This document shows, in pieces, positions 9,035-18,563 of a stretch of 64,000 nt of DNA. The notes under the pieces are model-generated. The model did no database searches. It was not told where the DNA came from and saw nothing but the letters and a program-made list of their open reading frames with translations. How positions within the stretch are numbered: the stretch's first letter is position 1; every line of letters starts with the position of its first letter. The translations under genes and the position numbers were made by a program. Source of the DNA: Christiangramia fulva (GTDB lineage: Bacteria; Bacteroidota; Bacteroidia; Flavobacteriales; Flavobacteriaceae); NCBI RefSeq assembly GCF_003024155.1, contig NZ_CP028136.1, forward strand, positions 930,001-994,000, read 5' to 3'.

Positions 9035-10837
9035 ATGGGAATCGTTACCGCCAAAGAAGTCGCTAAAGTCATGAACCTGGACAAACTGGGATTCCTGGGC
9101 ACAGGTCTCGGCTGGGTGGTGCTTCAAACTACAAAGCTTTCCCGCATCAATAAAGAATACGATAAACGCAAGGAAATGGAGGCTTTGCCGTTTATCGATT
9201 CCATTCTTCAAAGCTTCGAGATCGACTTTGAAATTCCCGAAAAAGATCTGAAACGTATTCCGAAAACCGGACCTTTTATTACCATTTCCAACCATCCCCT
9301 GGGCGGAATTGACGGAATGATTTTGATGAAATTGCTTCTTGAACAACGCTCAGACTATAAGATCATCGCTAATTTTTTACTGCACAGGCTCGATCCGCTC
9401 CGGCCAAATATTATGCCTGTGAATCCTTTTGAAAATCACAAGGAAGCAAAATCGAGTATTGGAGGAATGAAGGAGGCGCTTTCACATTTGCGAGACGGGA
9501 AAGCGCTGGGAATTTTTCCCGCCGGCGAGGTTTCGACCTATCGGGATAAAAAAATGATCGTCGATAAAGAATGGGAACCTGCAGCCATGAAGCTCATCCA
9601 AAAGGCAAAGGTGCCGGTGGTCCCTATTTATTTTCATGCCAAGAACAGCGTTTTTTTCTATAGACTGGCATCTATAAGCGATATTCTGAGAACAGCCAAG
9701 CTGCCTAGCGAAATGCTGACCCAGAAAAAGCGAAAAATATATGTGAGAATTGGCAACCAGATCTCTGTTGAAGATCAGGCGCAACAGGAAAATCTGGAAT
9801 CATTTACCGCTTTTTTACGCCGAAAAACCTATATGCTTGCCAATGTTTATGAGCGTAAGAAATTATTTGAAAAAATTCCGAAGACACTAAAATTGCCAAG
9901 ATCACCAAAGGAAATTGCCGTGGAAACAAGCCAGTCTTTAATGACCGAAGAGATCGAAACCTGCAGAAGACTGGATAAAAGGCTGCTTCAAAGCAAAAAT
10001 TACGAGGTGTTTCTCGCGAAAAAAGAGATCATCCCTCATATACTTTCAGAAATTGGCCGATTAAGAGAGATCACCTTTCGGGAAGTGGGTGAAGGCACCA
10101 ATAATAGCACAGACCTTGATCCGTTTGACGATTATTACTACCATCTTTTCCTGTGGGACAACGAGGCAAAGAAAATAGCCGGAGCCTATCGAATGGGAAT
10201 GGGCCAGGAAATTTTTGCCGAACATGGAATTGATGGCTTCTATCTGCAGGATCTTTTCAGGTTTGAACCTGAGCTGTACCAGATGATGAGCCAGTCGATC
10301 GAAATGGGCCGGGCATTCATCATTAAAGAATACCAGCAAAAACCCATGCCCCTATTCCTTTTATGGAAAGGAATTGTGCACTGTACCTTGAGATTTCCCG
10401 AGCATAAATACCTCATTGGTGGAGTAAGCATCAGCAATAAGTTTAGCAATTTTTCCAAATCGCTGATGATCGAATTCATGAAATCGAACTATTACGATCC
10501 TTATGTCGCCCAGTATGTAAGGCCTAAAAAAGAATTTAAGGTAAAGCTGAAAGACGCCGATAAAGACCTGGTATTTGATGAAAGTGAAGCCGATTTGAAT
10601 AAATTCGACAAGATCATCGATGAGCTGGAAACCGAAAACCTTCGACTGCCGGTGCTCATCAAAAAATACATTAAGCAGAATGCGAAAGTTGTGGCTTTTA
10701 ATGTGGATCCGCTGTTTAATAACGCCGTAGACGGGCTCATGTACATTCGTATCGCCGATCTTCCGGAAAGTACCGTAAAACCGGTGATGGAAGAGTTTCA
10801 GAAGGAACTGGAAGAAAAGAATTCAGGACACGTTTGA
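9035..10837 (+). CDS. olsF: Bifunctional acyltransferase, OlsF-like (amino-acid lipid synthesis)
   Basis: 600 residues from the ATG at 9035; a TTG at 8999 gives an unconserved 12-residue leader. The N-terminal half is a lysophospholipid-type acyltransferase with the NHPLGGID (NHx4D) motif near residue 86 and a FPAGEVST block. The C-terminal half (about 310-520) is a GNAT-like N-acyltransferase of the OlsB/hemolysin type, with REITFREVGEG and the YYYHLFLWD and YRMGMG segments. This order of O- then N-acyltransferase domains is that of OlsF, which makes ornithine lipids in Serratia and Flavobacterium. Bacteroidota may use glycine instead, so the head group is not certain. It acts at the inner face of the cytoplasmic membrane. 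Confidence 0.85.
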   Translation: MGIVTAKEVAKVMNLDKLGFLGTGLGWVVLQTTKLSRINKEYDKRKEMEALPFIDSILQSFEIDFEIPEKDLKRIPKTGPFITISNHPLGGIDGMILMKLLLEQRSDYKIIANFLLHRLDPLRPNIMPVNPFENHKEAKSSIGGMKEALSHLRDGKALGIFPAGEVSTYRDKKMIVDKEWEPAAMKLIQKAKVPVVPIYFHAKNSVFFYRLASISDILRTAKLPSEMLTQKKRKIYVRIGNQISVEDQAQQENLESFTAFLRRKTYMLANVYERKKLFEKIPKTLKLPRSPKEIAVETSQSLMTEEIETCRRLDKRLLQSKNYEVFLAKKEIIPHILSEIGRLREITFREVGEGTNNSTDLDPFDDYYYHLFLWDNEAKKIAGAYRMGMGQEIFAEHGIDGFYLQDLFRFEPELYQMMSQSIEMGRAFIIKEYQQKPMPLFLLWKGIVHCTLRFPEHKYLIGGVSISNKFSNFSKSLMIEFMKSNYYDPYVAQYVRPKKEFKVKLKDADKDLVFDESEADLNKFDKIIDELETENLRLPVLIKKYIKQNAKVVAFNVDPLFNNAVDGLMYIRIADLPESTVKPVMEEFQKELEEKNSGHV

Positions 10838-11034
10838 CAATTAATATTTATCAATTAACAATTAACAAAGCTGGGGGTTTAATTACAACTGCAGAAAATT
10901 AGTTTTTTAGTGCATTTCAACCGGTGGCTTAAAACCTCAAAATAAAACACGAACGTTAAGATTAAGTTATACCTCCCGCTCCTTTTAGGTGTTTTTTCCG
11001 TTCATTGCTATATTGTAAAAAAGACAAACAGACT

Positions 11035-11682
11035 ATGGAAAAAATACTTATAGCCGGCGCTACCGGCGATACCGGAAAACGAGTTATAGAAATTCTTAAC
11101 AACTCGCAAAACTTTACTCCTGTTGCCATGATCAGAGACGAAGCGCAGCAACAGATCTTTGATGATATGGAAGTGGAAACAGTGCATGCCGATTTGGAAA
11201 AGGAGGTTGACCACGCCTTAAAAGGAATTGATAAGGTGATCTTCGCCGCAGGTTCGGGCGGTCATACAGGTCCCGAGAAGACTACTGCCGTTGACCAGGA
11301 TGGAGCAATAAAGCTGATAGATGCAGCAAAAAAGGCTAAGGTTAAAAAATTTATCATGCTCAGTGCAATGGGAACCGATAAGCCCGAAGAAAATAAAGAG
11401 CTGGAACATTATTTAAAAGCCAAGAAAAAGGCTGATGATCACCTTAAAGCCAGCGGACTTACTTACACGATTGTGCGCCCGGGACGACTTACCCACGACA
11501 TGGGAGTTGCCAAAGTTAAGGTGGCTGAAAAATTAAATGAAAGGGGGGAAATTGCACGTGATGACGTGGCTTTTCTTTTGGTGATGAGCCTGGCAGATCC
11601 GTTAGTGAAAAATATGGAATTCGAGGCCCTCGAAGGTGATGAACCTATTAAACAGGCGTTGATCGAAATTTCAGATCTATAG
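11035..11682 (+). CDS. NAD(P)-binding atypical SDR (NmrA/SDR5-like)
   Basis: 215 residues from the ATG at 11035. The N-terminal dinucleotide-binding loop is ILIAGATGDTGKRV (TGxxGxxG type). The middle has FAAGSGGHTGPEKT and KFIMLSAMG, and the YTIVRPGRLTHD strand follows, as in the small YwnB/SDR5 proteins. The classical YxxxK of SDRs is present only as HYLKAKKKAD, so redox activity is plausible but unproven. It is monocistronic: AT-rich leader with a TATATTG element upstream and a strong terminator 6 bp after the stop. Confidence 0.88.
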   Translation: MEKILIAGATGDTGKRVIEILNNSQNFTPVAMIRDEAQQQIFDDMEVETVHADLEKEVDHALKGIDKVIFAAGSGGHTGPEKTTAVDQDGAIKLIDAAKKAKVKKFIMLSAMGTDKPEENKELEHYLKAKKKADDHLKASGLTYTIVRPGRLTHDMGVAKVKVAEKLNERGEIARDDVAFLLVMSLADPLVKNMEFEALEGDEPIKQALIEISDL

Positions 11683-11687
11683 ACTAA

Positions 11688-11716
11688 AAAAACCCGGAAC
11701 TTTTTTCCGGGTTTTT
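11688..11716 (+). terminator. Rho-independent terminator of the SDR gene
   Basis: Perfect 11-bp arms AAAAACCCGGA (11688-11698) and TCCGGGTTTTT (11706-11716), ending in a T-run. The A-run on the other side means it may also stop the convergent dehydrogenase transcript. Confidence 0.9.
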
Positions 11717-11753
11717 TAATTTATTCTAAACAGAAGGGATTAATTTATTCCTT

Positions 11754-12746
11754 TTATAATTGCTCTTCTTTATAATCGCCCTCTCCAAACTCTTTAATGA
11801 TCTTATCGGCGATCACCTCGGCGAGCTTTCGGTGAGATTCTTTTGTCCAGCCGGCAACATGCGGACTCAATAAAGTATTGGGCATAAACATGAGTTCACG
11901 CATTGCTTTCGGAATAGGATCTGCAGCACGAATGGCTATATTATTAGGATTTGAAAACAGACTTTCAAAAGAAGATTTTTCATATTCCAGCACATCGAGA
12001 CCCGCGCCATAAATCTTACCTTCTTTCAAAGCTTCCACCAGGTCGGCGGTAACAACGTTTTTCCCTCTTGAAGTATTAATGAACCAGAAAGGTTTCCTGA
12101 ACTTCGAAATAAATTCGCTGTTCACCATCTGGTTTGTCTTTTCTGTCCAAGGCACGTGCAGGCTTACCACATCGGCTTTTTCAAAGAACTCATCGTATTC
12201 TACCTGCCGGGCATTTTCATCGGCAATTCCCTTTTTAATATCGTAAAAGATCACATCCACCTCAAAACCACGTAGTTTTTTGGCAAAAGCTTTTCCCATA
12301 TTTCCATAACCGAATAATCCCACAGTTTTGCCGTCGAGTTCCACACCCCGGTTTTCCTCGCGCTGCCAAAGGCCTTCTCGTACCTCTCTATCGGCTTTAT
12401 TCAATTTATTAAAAAGGGAAAGCAGCATGCCGAGGGAATGTTCTCCTACCGCATTGGCATTGCCTTCAGGAGCCGAAAAAAGTTTGATCCCATGTTTTTC
12501 GGCATAATCCACATCTATACTTTCCAAACCGGCACCCACGCGGGCAATAAATTTGAGGTTTGGAGCAGCATCGATGAATTCACGATCGATCTTATAACGA
12601 CTTCGAATGACGATCCCGTCGTAAAGATGCTGGTTCTGTAAAGTTTCTTCTCTGGATTGCTGGTAAGCTTCAATGTTGTGATGTCCCGCTTCAGCCAGCT
12701 TTTTAATTAATGCCGGATGATTGGTATCAGCGTGAAGAATGATCAT
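11754..12746 (-). CDS. D-2-hydroxyacid dehydrogenase (phosphoglycerate dehydrogenase-like)
   Basis: 330 residues from the ATG at 12746; a GTG at 12767 adds seven residues. It is a Rossmann-fold D-isomer-specific dehydrogenase: VGLFGYGNMGKAFAKK is the NAD loop, followed by the active-site Arg in NTSRGK, the Glu in DVLEYEKSSF and the His in SPHVAGWT. The SerA-like N-terminal half (LHADTNHPAL) is unusual in detail, and there is no C-terminal ACT domain, so it could be a short 3-phosphoglycerate dehydrogenase or act on another 2-keto acid. It is the last gene of the minus-strand run that starts at serS and is 109 bp after mgtE. Confidence 0.9.
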   Translation of the reverse strand: MIILHADTNHPALIKKLAEAGHHNIEAYQQSREETLQNQHLYDGIVIRSRYKIDREFIDAAPNLKFIARVGAGLESIDVDYAEKHGIKLFSAPEGNANAVGEHSLGMLLSLFNKLNKADREVREGLWQREENRGVELDGKTVGLFGYGNMGKAFAKKLRGFEVDVIFYDIKKGIADENARQVEYDEFFEKADVVSLHVPWTEKTNQMVNSEFISKFRKPFWFINTSRGKNVVTADLVEALKEGKIYGAGLDVLEYEKSSFESLFSNPNNIAIRAADPIPKAMRELMFMPNTLLSPHVAGWTKESHRKLAEVIADKIIKEFGEGDYKEEQL

Positions 12747-12855
12747 TTTTTCTGATTTGTTTTTCACTTCAGTTTCTAAAAAATTCAGAAGTGATTATCT
12801 GAATTTTCGCGACTACAAAGTTAAAGAATGATTTGAACTGAATGCAAAAATCAGG

Positions 12856-14208
12856 TTAAAACCCGAGAATAGCCTTGGCAATAAGGAAATAAGTAAGGAT
12901 ACCGAAAACGTCATTACTGGTCGTAATAAATGGCCCGGTCGCTACCGCAGGATCTATGTTGTTTTTATCCAGAAGAATAGGAATAAACGTTCCGATTAAT
13001 GCGGCGATAACGATCACTGAAATCAGCGCGATGCCTATACTAAGGGATTCGGTAATAGAGGTATGAAAAAAGTAAAAACTTATAACAAACACTATAAGGG
13101 CAATTGCCAGACCGTTGATAAGTCCCAGTCCAAATTCTTTAAAAAGACGTGAAAGCATATTTCCTTTCAGGGTATCATTGGCCAGACCCTGTACCACGAT
13201 CGCACTTGATTGTACACCGACGTTTCCCGCAGTGGCCTGAATAAGAGGCACAAAAATGAGCAGCTCCTTATAATCGGTTAAAATGGTTTGAAAACCCGAA
13301 ATGATACTCGCCGCACCCAAACCTCCAAACATTCCAATAAGCAGCCAGGGCAAACGCGCACGGGTTTGCTTGAAAAGATTGTCATCGGCCTCCACATCTT
13401 CCGAGATACCTGCCGCCATCTGGTAATCTTTTTCGGCTTCTTCCCGAACGAAATCCAGAATATCGTCAATAGTAATTCTACCCACCAGGCGACCCATTTC
13501 ATCAACAACAGGAATCGCTTCCAGATCATATTTCTGCATGATACGGGCTACCTCTTCCCCTTCGGTATGAACGGTGACATAATCTACCTGCGGAATATAC
13601 ACATCACTGATGTTGGCATGACTGGGCGCGGTAAGCAAATCTTTTAAGGAGAGTCTTCCCTTCAGCTTATTTTTGTCGTCAACGACATAAATCGAATGTA
13701 CCCGGGTGACATTTTCGGCCTGTTTGCGCATTTCGGTCATACAACCGGTCACACTCCAGTTCTCATTCACCTTAACCAGCTCTTTTGCCATCAAACCACC
13801 GGCAGAATCTTCGTCATAACGCAGCAGTTCAACAATATGATCGGCATGTTCTTCGTCATCGATCTCGGCAATTACATTCTGTTGAAGTTCAGGGGAGAGT
13901 TCAGAAATGATATCGGCCGCGTCATCGGTGTCCATCTGGGTAAGCTCATTCGCTATCTCCCGCGGAGAAAGATTTTCCAGAATTCGTTCCCGCAGCCCTT
14001 CCTCAAGTTCCATAAGGGCAACCGAGGTCTGTTCACTGTTGAGTAATTTTACAAGATAGGTGGCTTCTTCTAAATTGAGTTCCGTTAGAATTTCGGCAAT
14101 ATCAGCGTGGTGGACATCTTCAAGATGCAGCAGCAATTCCTCATCGTTTCTTTCTTCGATGAGAAATTTGATTTTTTCAATTAATTCTTCACTGATCTTA
14201 AACTGCAT
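12856..14208 (-). CDS. mgtE: Magnesium transporter MgtE
   Basis: 450 residues from the ATG at 14208. It shows the full MgtE plan: an N-terminal helical superhelix (about 1-125), a pair of CBS domains (about 130-250, with [15 protein letters not shown] and [16 protein letters not shown]), a plug helix, and five membrane helices. The pore-region motif [19 protein letters not shown] and the final helix motif [15 protein letters not shown] are clear. It imports Mg2+ and is gated by Mg2+ binding between the N and CBS domains. Its start overlaps the 3' end of rsmA by 11 bp, indicating one transcript. Confidence 0.96.
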   Translation of the reverse strand: MQFKISEELIEKIKFLIEERNDEELLLHLEDVHHADIAEILTELNLEEATYLVKLLNSEQTSVALMELEEGLRERILENLSPREIANELTQMDTDDAADIISELSPELQQNVIAEIDDEEHADHIVELLRYDEDSAGGLMAKELVKVNENWSVTGCMTEMRKQAENVTRVHSIYVVDDKNKLKGRLSLKDLLTAPSHANISDVYIPQVDYVTVHTEGEEVARIMQKYDLEAIPVVDEMGRLVGRITIDDILDFVREEAEKDYQMAAGISEDVEADDNLFKQTRARLPWLLIGMFGGLGAASIISGFQTILTDYKELLIFVPLIQATAGNVGVQSSAIVVQGLANDTLKGNMLSRLFKEFGLGLINGLAIALIVFVISFYFFHTSITESLSIGIALISVIVIAALIGTFIPILLDKNNIDPAVATGPFITTSNDVFGILTYFLIAKAILGF

Positions 14209-15013
14209 AAGGCTCAATTTTTAAAGTCAGGTCTATAAACTGTTGAAATGAAAGCTGTTCCGGACGGAAATCAAAGATAGCATCTTCTCTCAAATTATCA
14301 GGAAGATTAAGACTTTTTAAACTATTGCGTAAGGTTTTACGTCTTTGGTTAAATGCCATTTTCACGACACGAAAGAACAATTTCTCATTGCATTTCAAAT
14401 GAAAATCAGGTTTTCTGGTGAGTTTTAAAACGCCACTGTCAACTTTTGGTGGCGGATTGAACACCGAAGGCGGAACGGTAAACAAATATTCGGCCTCATA
14501 AAATGCCTGTACCAGAACACTTAAAATACCGTAAGTTTTTGATCCCGCTTTTTCACAGATACGTTTAGCAACTTCTTTTTGGAACATACCTGAAAATTCT
14601 GGGATCTGTTCCCTTATTTCCAGCATTTTAAACACGATCTGCGAAGAAATATTATAAGGAAAATTACCAATAATGGCTAACTGTTCCTCGCCGAAGATTT
14701 CGGAAAGATCAAATTTCAAAAAATCCTTCTCATGGATCCTGTTCTCAAGCTGTGGATAATTCTCCTTCAGGTATTCTACACTTTCGGTATCGATCTCGAT
14801 CACGTGGATTTCGGCATCTTTCTGAAGCAGATATTTGGTAAGCACCCCCATCCCCGGACCGATCTCCAACACCTTATTATAACCGGAATAGCTCAGGGTA
14901 TCGGCAATTTTCGAGGCGACATTCTCATCTTTCAGAAAATGCTGACCGAGATGTTTTTTAGCGCGTACCTGATCTCCTCGATGAGGATTGTATTGGGGCT
15001 TTCTCTTTTTCAT
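14198..15013 (-). CDS. rsmA: 16S rRNA dimethyladenosine transferase
   Basis: 271 residues. It dimethylates A1518 and A1519 near the 3' end of 16S rRNA. Typical RsmA/KsgA motifs are [30 protein letters not shown] (SAM loop), IEIDTESV, and [11 protein letters not shown] (catalytic NxPY), with the C-terminal [13 protein letters not shown]. The N-terminus has an extra basic stretch ([12 protein letters not shown]). It overlaps mgtE and is 27 bp downstream of the DUF4286 gene. Confidence 0.97.
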   Translation of the reverse strand: MKKRKPQYNPHRGDQVRAKKHLGQHFLKDENVASKIADTLSYSGYNKVLEIGPGMGVLTKYLLQKDAEIHVIEIDTESVEYLKENYPQLENRIHEKDFLKFDLSEIFGEEQLAIIGNFPYNISSQIVFKMLEIREQIPEFSGMFQKEVAKRICEKAGSKTYGILSVLVQAFYEAEYLFTVPPSVFNPPPKVDSGVLKLTRKPDFHLKCNEKLFFRVVKMAFNQRRKTLRNSLKSLNLPDNLREDAIFDFRPEQLSFQQFIDLTLKIEPYAV

Positions 15014-15040
15014 AGCTTTTATTCTTCAGAAAAATTCTGA

Positions 15041-15349
15041 TCATTGCTCGCTGATCACCTCCAGCTCGGTGCGGAAGGACACGAATTTTCCTTCAAAAGG
15101 CTTCGATTTTCCGCGTAATTCTTCGGCGTTTTCCGCATAATACCGCTCAAGCTTTTCCTTGCTTTCGGTGGTGTACTGAATGGAATAGGTGATTCCGCCC
15201 ATAGGTTCTTTCACCATCACTCTCGTCATCAGCGCTTTGGAGAATTTTCCGGTATCCAGCATATCAGGAATATGTTCTTCTTTCATCCATTTTACCCAAT
15301 CATCATGAATATCTTCCTGAACGTTAATGGTCACGTTGTATATGTACAT
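15041..15349 (-). CDS. DUF4286 family protein
   Basis: 102 residues, small dimeric ferredoxin-like fold expected from the alternating strands (MYIYNVTINV, ITYSIQYTT, FVSFRTELEVI). The conserved EEHIPDMLDTGKF motif is that of the DUF4286 family, which is common in Bacteroidota next to rsmA or serS. No catalytic residues can be named. It is in the serS-mgtE run, 22 bp after the TPR gene. Confidence 0.88.
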   Translation of the reverse strand: MYIYNVTINVQEDIHDDWVKWMKEEHIPDMLDTGKFSKALMTRVMVKEPMGGITYSIQYTTESKEKLERYYAENAEELRGKSKPFEGKFVSFRTELEVISEQ

Positions 15350-15371
15350 TGATAAAATTTTAAATTAGGGA

Positions 15372-17156
15372 TTATTCGATGCTGTCCCCGCGAAGCATCC
15401 TGTATTTCTTTCGTGCTTCCACAAAATAAATACTGTCGGCAAAGTTAAAGATAATTTGCTCGTAATATTTTTTGGCACTTTCAGGATCGTTGAGCTGGTT
15501 CGCATAGAGCTCGGCCAGGAAATAATTGGCATTATCGGCCAGAATATCTTTCCCGTACAGGTTGATGATTTTCAGGTAATTATCTTCAGCCTTTTTATAT
15601 TCATGCTCTTTTTCGTACAACTTGGCCTGTGAATATAACGCCTCGTCTTCAATCTTCTCACCTTTGTGGTTGACCAGGAGTGAATCTAGCTTATTGATGG
15701 CCTGCCTGTTCTTTTTCTGAAACGCCAGTAAATCGGCCTTCGCATATTCTTTCAGGGCTACCTGTGTAGAATCTTCCAGCGTGTTATCGCTGATAAAGAG
15801 GCTCAGCTCCATCGCATCATTGGCAATGAGTTGCGAGGTTGAAGCTTTAAGAATATCGAGCTGCGTTTTCGCCCATTCAAAATCACCTTTGTAATAACTC
15901 GTTTTCGCTACCTTAAAACGTGCATTTTGCGACATTTCATCATTCTTTACCAGGTTCTGGATCTGGGAATAATAGATCAGTGCCTCGTTGAATTTTTCCT
16001 GCATGACCAAAATATCGGCAAGCGCCATCTTCACCTGTGCCTTATTAAAATCGGACCTGGCTAAGCTTTCTGTTTGTCTTAAGATAGCGACGGCTTCATC
16101 TTTACGATCTAATCTGAAAGCAAGGAAATTGGCATAATCGATCTTCAGGTCAAAGGTTTCGGGAATATCGCCATATTCTGAAAGCAAAGCTTCATAATCA
16201 GATTTTATCTTTTCGAGCTCTTTTTCTGAAGCTGTTTCTTCTTCTAATCCTATTAAAAAATGACGCGCCTGAAGATTAAAAATCCGGGATGGTGACTCTT
16301 CGATCGTATAATTTATGATCTCTTTGGCATCTTCATATGCCTTATTTTCTTTTGCCATCACTGCCAGATTCAAAATTCCCTGCAGGCTCTTTTCACTTCG
16401 TTTGTAGATCGCCTTTTCCTGCGCGAAGGCCTTTCCATAATCTTTTTGCTGAACAAAAAGCCAGCTCAGCATTTCGTTGTACAACAAATCGGGATTTTCC
16501 TGAAGTCTTTTTAAAAGCAATTTTCTGAAAATAACATTCGCTTCATTGGAAGGATCTTCGGTGATATAACGACTGAACTCCCGGTTGGCAATTCCGTAGA
16601 ATTTCATGTCGTCTTCGATGAGATCGAGATAATTGCTGAACATTTCTTCGGTATTCCCCAGTTCCCCGTTTATCCGCGCAAGCTGGAGGCTGAAGTTCCC
16701 ATCACCGCTGAGCTCCATTGCCCGCTTGTAGGCTTTGGCTGCATAATCGAGTAAATTATACTGTTCAAAAGCGCGGCCGATGGAATAGCCGAAATTTGGT
16801 CTTCCTTCCACAATTTGCAAGGCTTCATCATAGAATTGGGTCGCTCTTTCAGCCTTGTTCTGCAAGTCGAAATTGTGACCAAGTTCAATGAGAATGGTAG
16901 GATTGTTCGCACTATTATTGAGACGTTCGAAAAGCAGTTTTTCCGCGGAAGCGAAATCTTCCATTTGCTGATACGAGGAAACCACGCCATCGAAATAGAC
17001 GGGATTCCCCGGATTTTCTTCCAATAACTGCTGATATACCCGAAGCGCTTTTTTATATTCCCCCTGTTCAAAGAAGTTCTTCGCGAGCTGGTCGTTCTGG
17101 GCATTGACAACCAATCCGCCTAAAAAGCACAACATTATAAAAACAAAACAGCGCAT
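15372..17156 (-). CDS. Secreted tetratricopeptide-repeat protein
   Basis: 594 residues. A signal peptide (MRCFVFIMLCFLGGLVVNAQ) directs it to the periplasm. About ten or more TPR-like helix pairs follow, for example QGEYKKALRVYQQLLEENPGN and EHEYKKAEDNYLKIINLYG. Such proteins are scaffolds for protein complexes; the C-terminal repeats resemble the outer-membrane lipoprotein YfgL/BamD style but no specific partner can be named. An alternative start at 17135 would shorten the signal peptide too far. The start codon lies in one arm of a strong hairpin that ends the serS gene region (see 17145-17184). Confidence 0.9.
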   Translation of the reverse strand: MRCFVFIMLCFLGGLVVNAQNDQLAKNFFEQGEYKKALRVYQQLLEENPGNPVYFDGVVSSYQQMEDFASAEKLLFERLNNSANNPTILIELGHNFDLQNKAERATQFYDEALQIVEGRPNFGYSIGRAFEQYNLLDYAAKAYKRAMELSGDGNFSLQLARINGELGNTEEMFSNYLDLIEDDMKFYGIANREFSRYITEDPSNEANVIFRKLLLKRLQENPDLLYNEMLSWLFVQQKDYGKAFAQEKAIYKRSEKSLQGILNLAVMAKENKAYEDAKEIINYTIEESPSRIFNLQARHFLIGLEEETASEKELEKIKSDYEALLSEYGDIPETFDLKIDYANFLAFRLDRKDEAVAILRQTESLARSDFNKAQVKMALADILVMQEKFNEALIYYSQIQNLVKNDEMSQNARFKVAKTSYYKGDFEWAKTQLDILKASTSQLIANDAMELSLFISDNTLEDSTQVALKEYAKADLLAFQKKNRQAINKLDSLLVNHKGEKIEDEALYSQAKLYEKEHEYKKAEDNYLKIINLYGKDILADNANYFLAELYANQLNDPESAKKYYEQIIFNFADSIYFVEARKKYRMLRGDSIE

Positions 17157-17184
17157 ATGTAAATATAAACATTTGCGCTGTTTT
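17145..17184 (-). terminator. Hairpin/terminator of serS that also covers the TPR start codon
   Basis: Perfect 11-bp arms AAAACAGCGCA (17145-17155) and TGCGCTGTTTT (17174-17184), extended by four more pairs after one mismatch, with an 8-nt loop. On the minus strand the stem is followed by T-rich sequence (TGTTTTGTTTTTATAA). The ATG of the TPR gene is inside the downstream arm, so any read-through message would have its start codon paired. Confidence 0.75.
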
Positions 17185-17205
17185 TGAAGAATATGTTAAA
17201 AAGGA

Positions 17206-18477
17206 TTAATCAATCCTGTCGAAGCCGCAGTAGGGTTTTAAAACTTCCGGAATTTCTATACCATTTTCGGTCTGGTAATTTTCCAAAATTCCCGCCAGCA
17301 CTCTTGGCAATGCAAGCGCACTGCCGTTAAGCGTATGTACCAGCTCTTTCTTATTTTCTTTATCCTTGTAACGCAGTTTCAATCGATTGGCCTGGAAGGT
17401 CTCGAAATTTGAAACAGAACTGATCTCCAGCCAGCGATCCTGAGCGGTTGAAAACACCTCGAAATCATAGGTCAGGGCAGAAGTAAAACCAAGGTCTCCT
17501 CCGCAGAGACGAAGAATGCGGTAAGGCAGTTTTAGTTCTTGCAGAAGGCATTTTATATGCGCAACCATATCGTCTAAAGCCGCATAAGAATTTTCGGGTT
17601 TTTCCAGCCGAACAATTTCCACTTTATCAAACTGATGAAGCCGATTGAGTCCGCGCACATGAGCCCCGTATGATCCGGCTTCCCTTCTGAAACACGGAGT
17701 ATAGCCCGTACATTTAACAGGAAAATCATCTTCGGTCATCAAATTATCACGGAACATGTTGGTAATAGGCACTTCAGCTGTCGGAATCAAATAAAGGTCA
17801 TCGGCGGTAACGTGGTACATCTGCCCTTCCTTATCTGGCAGCTGACCGGTTCCATAACCTGAAGCTTCATTCACCATCAATGGCAGCTGGAATTCGGTGT
17901 AGCCGGCCTCGGTAGCCTTATCTAAAAACCAGGCGATCAAAGCGCGTTGTAAGCGGGCTCCTTTTCCTTTATACACAGGAAATCCAGCGCCAGTCACTTT
18001 ATTCCCCAGCTCGAAATCGATGATATCGTATTTCTTCGCCAGTTCCCAGTGTGGCAAGGCACCTTCGGCAAGTTTAGGAATATCGCCTTCGCGATAAACT
18101 TCTTCATTGTCTTCCTCACTTTTTCCTGCCGGAACGGATTCATGCGGAATATTTGGAATTGTATAAAGTAAAGCCTGAAGTTCTTCGATAGCTTTGCTGA
18201 GCTTTTCAGAAAGTTCTTTGGATTCTTCTTTCAGTTTTCCGGTTTTCTCCTTCAGCAGATTCGCCTTTTGATGCTCTCCGGTTTTAAAAAGCAACCCGAT
18301 CTCTTTAGAAAGTTGGTTGGAACTGGCCAGGGTATCATCGAGCTTTGTCTGAGTGGCACGACGGGTTTCATCAAGCTCCAAAACCTGATCGAAAAGCTCT
18401 TCGGCATCAAAATTTCTTTTTTTCAGGGCTTTGATATAAGCATCCCTGTTTTCTGCAATATTGGAAACCTGTAACAT
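17206..18477 (-). CDS. serS: Seryl-tRNA synthetase
   Basis: 423 residues, normal length for a bacterial class II SerRS. The N-terminal 110 residues form the tRNA-binding coiled coil (LLFKTGEHQKANLLKEKTGKLKEE). Motif 2 is CFRREAGSYGAHVRGLNRLHQFDKVE and motif 3 is NGSALALPRVLAGILENYQ. It charges tRNA-Ser and, in the absence of specialised enzymes, tRNA-Sec. It leads the minus-strand run, and a hairpin with terminator character follows it. Confidence 0.97.
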   Translation of the reverse strand: MLQVSNIAENRDAYIKALKKRNFDAEELFDQVLELDETRRATQTKLDDTLASSNQLSKEIGLLFKTGEHQKANLLKEKTGKLKEESKELSEKLSKAIEELQALLYTIPNIPHESVPAGKSEEDNEEVYREGDIPKLAEGALPHWELAKKYDIIDFELGNKVTGAGFPVYKGKGARLQRALIAWFLDKATEAGYTEFQLPLMVNEASGYGTGQLPDKEGQMYHVTADDLYLIPTAEVPITNMFRDNLMTEDDFPVKCTGYTPCFRREAGSYGAHVRGLNRLHQFDKVEIVRLEKPENSYAALDDMVAHIKCLLQELKLPYRILRLCGGDLGFTSALTYDFEVFSTAQDRWLEISSVSNFETFQANRLKLRYKDKENKKELVHTLNGSALALPRVLAGILENYQTENGIEIPEVLKPYCGFDRID

Positions 18478-18563
18478 TAGGTCAGTTTTTATCCGTTAAA
18501 ATCAGCTGCAAATGTAAGAAAAGCGGGGCACAAATAGTAGCTTATCAATACCTGCAAATTGTA

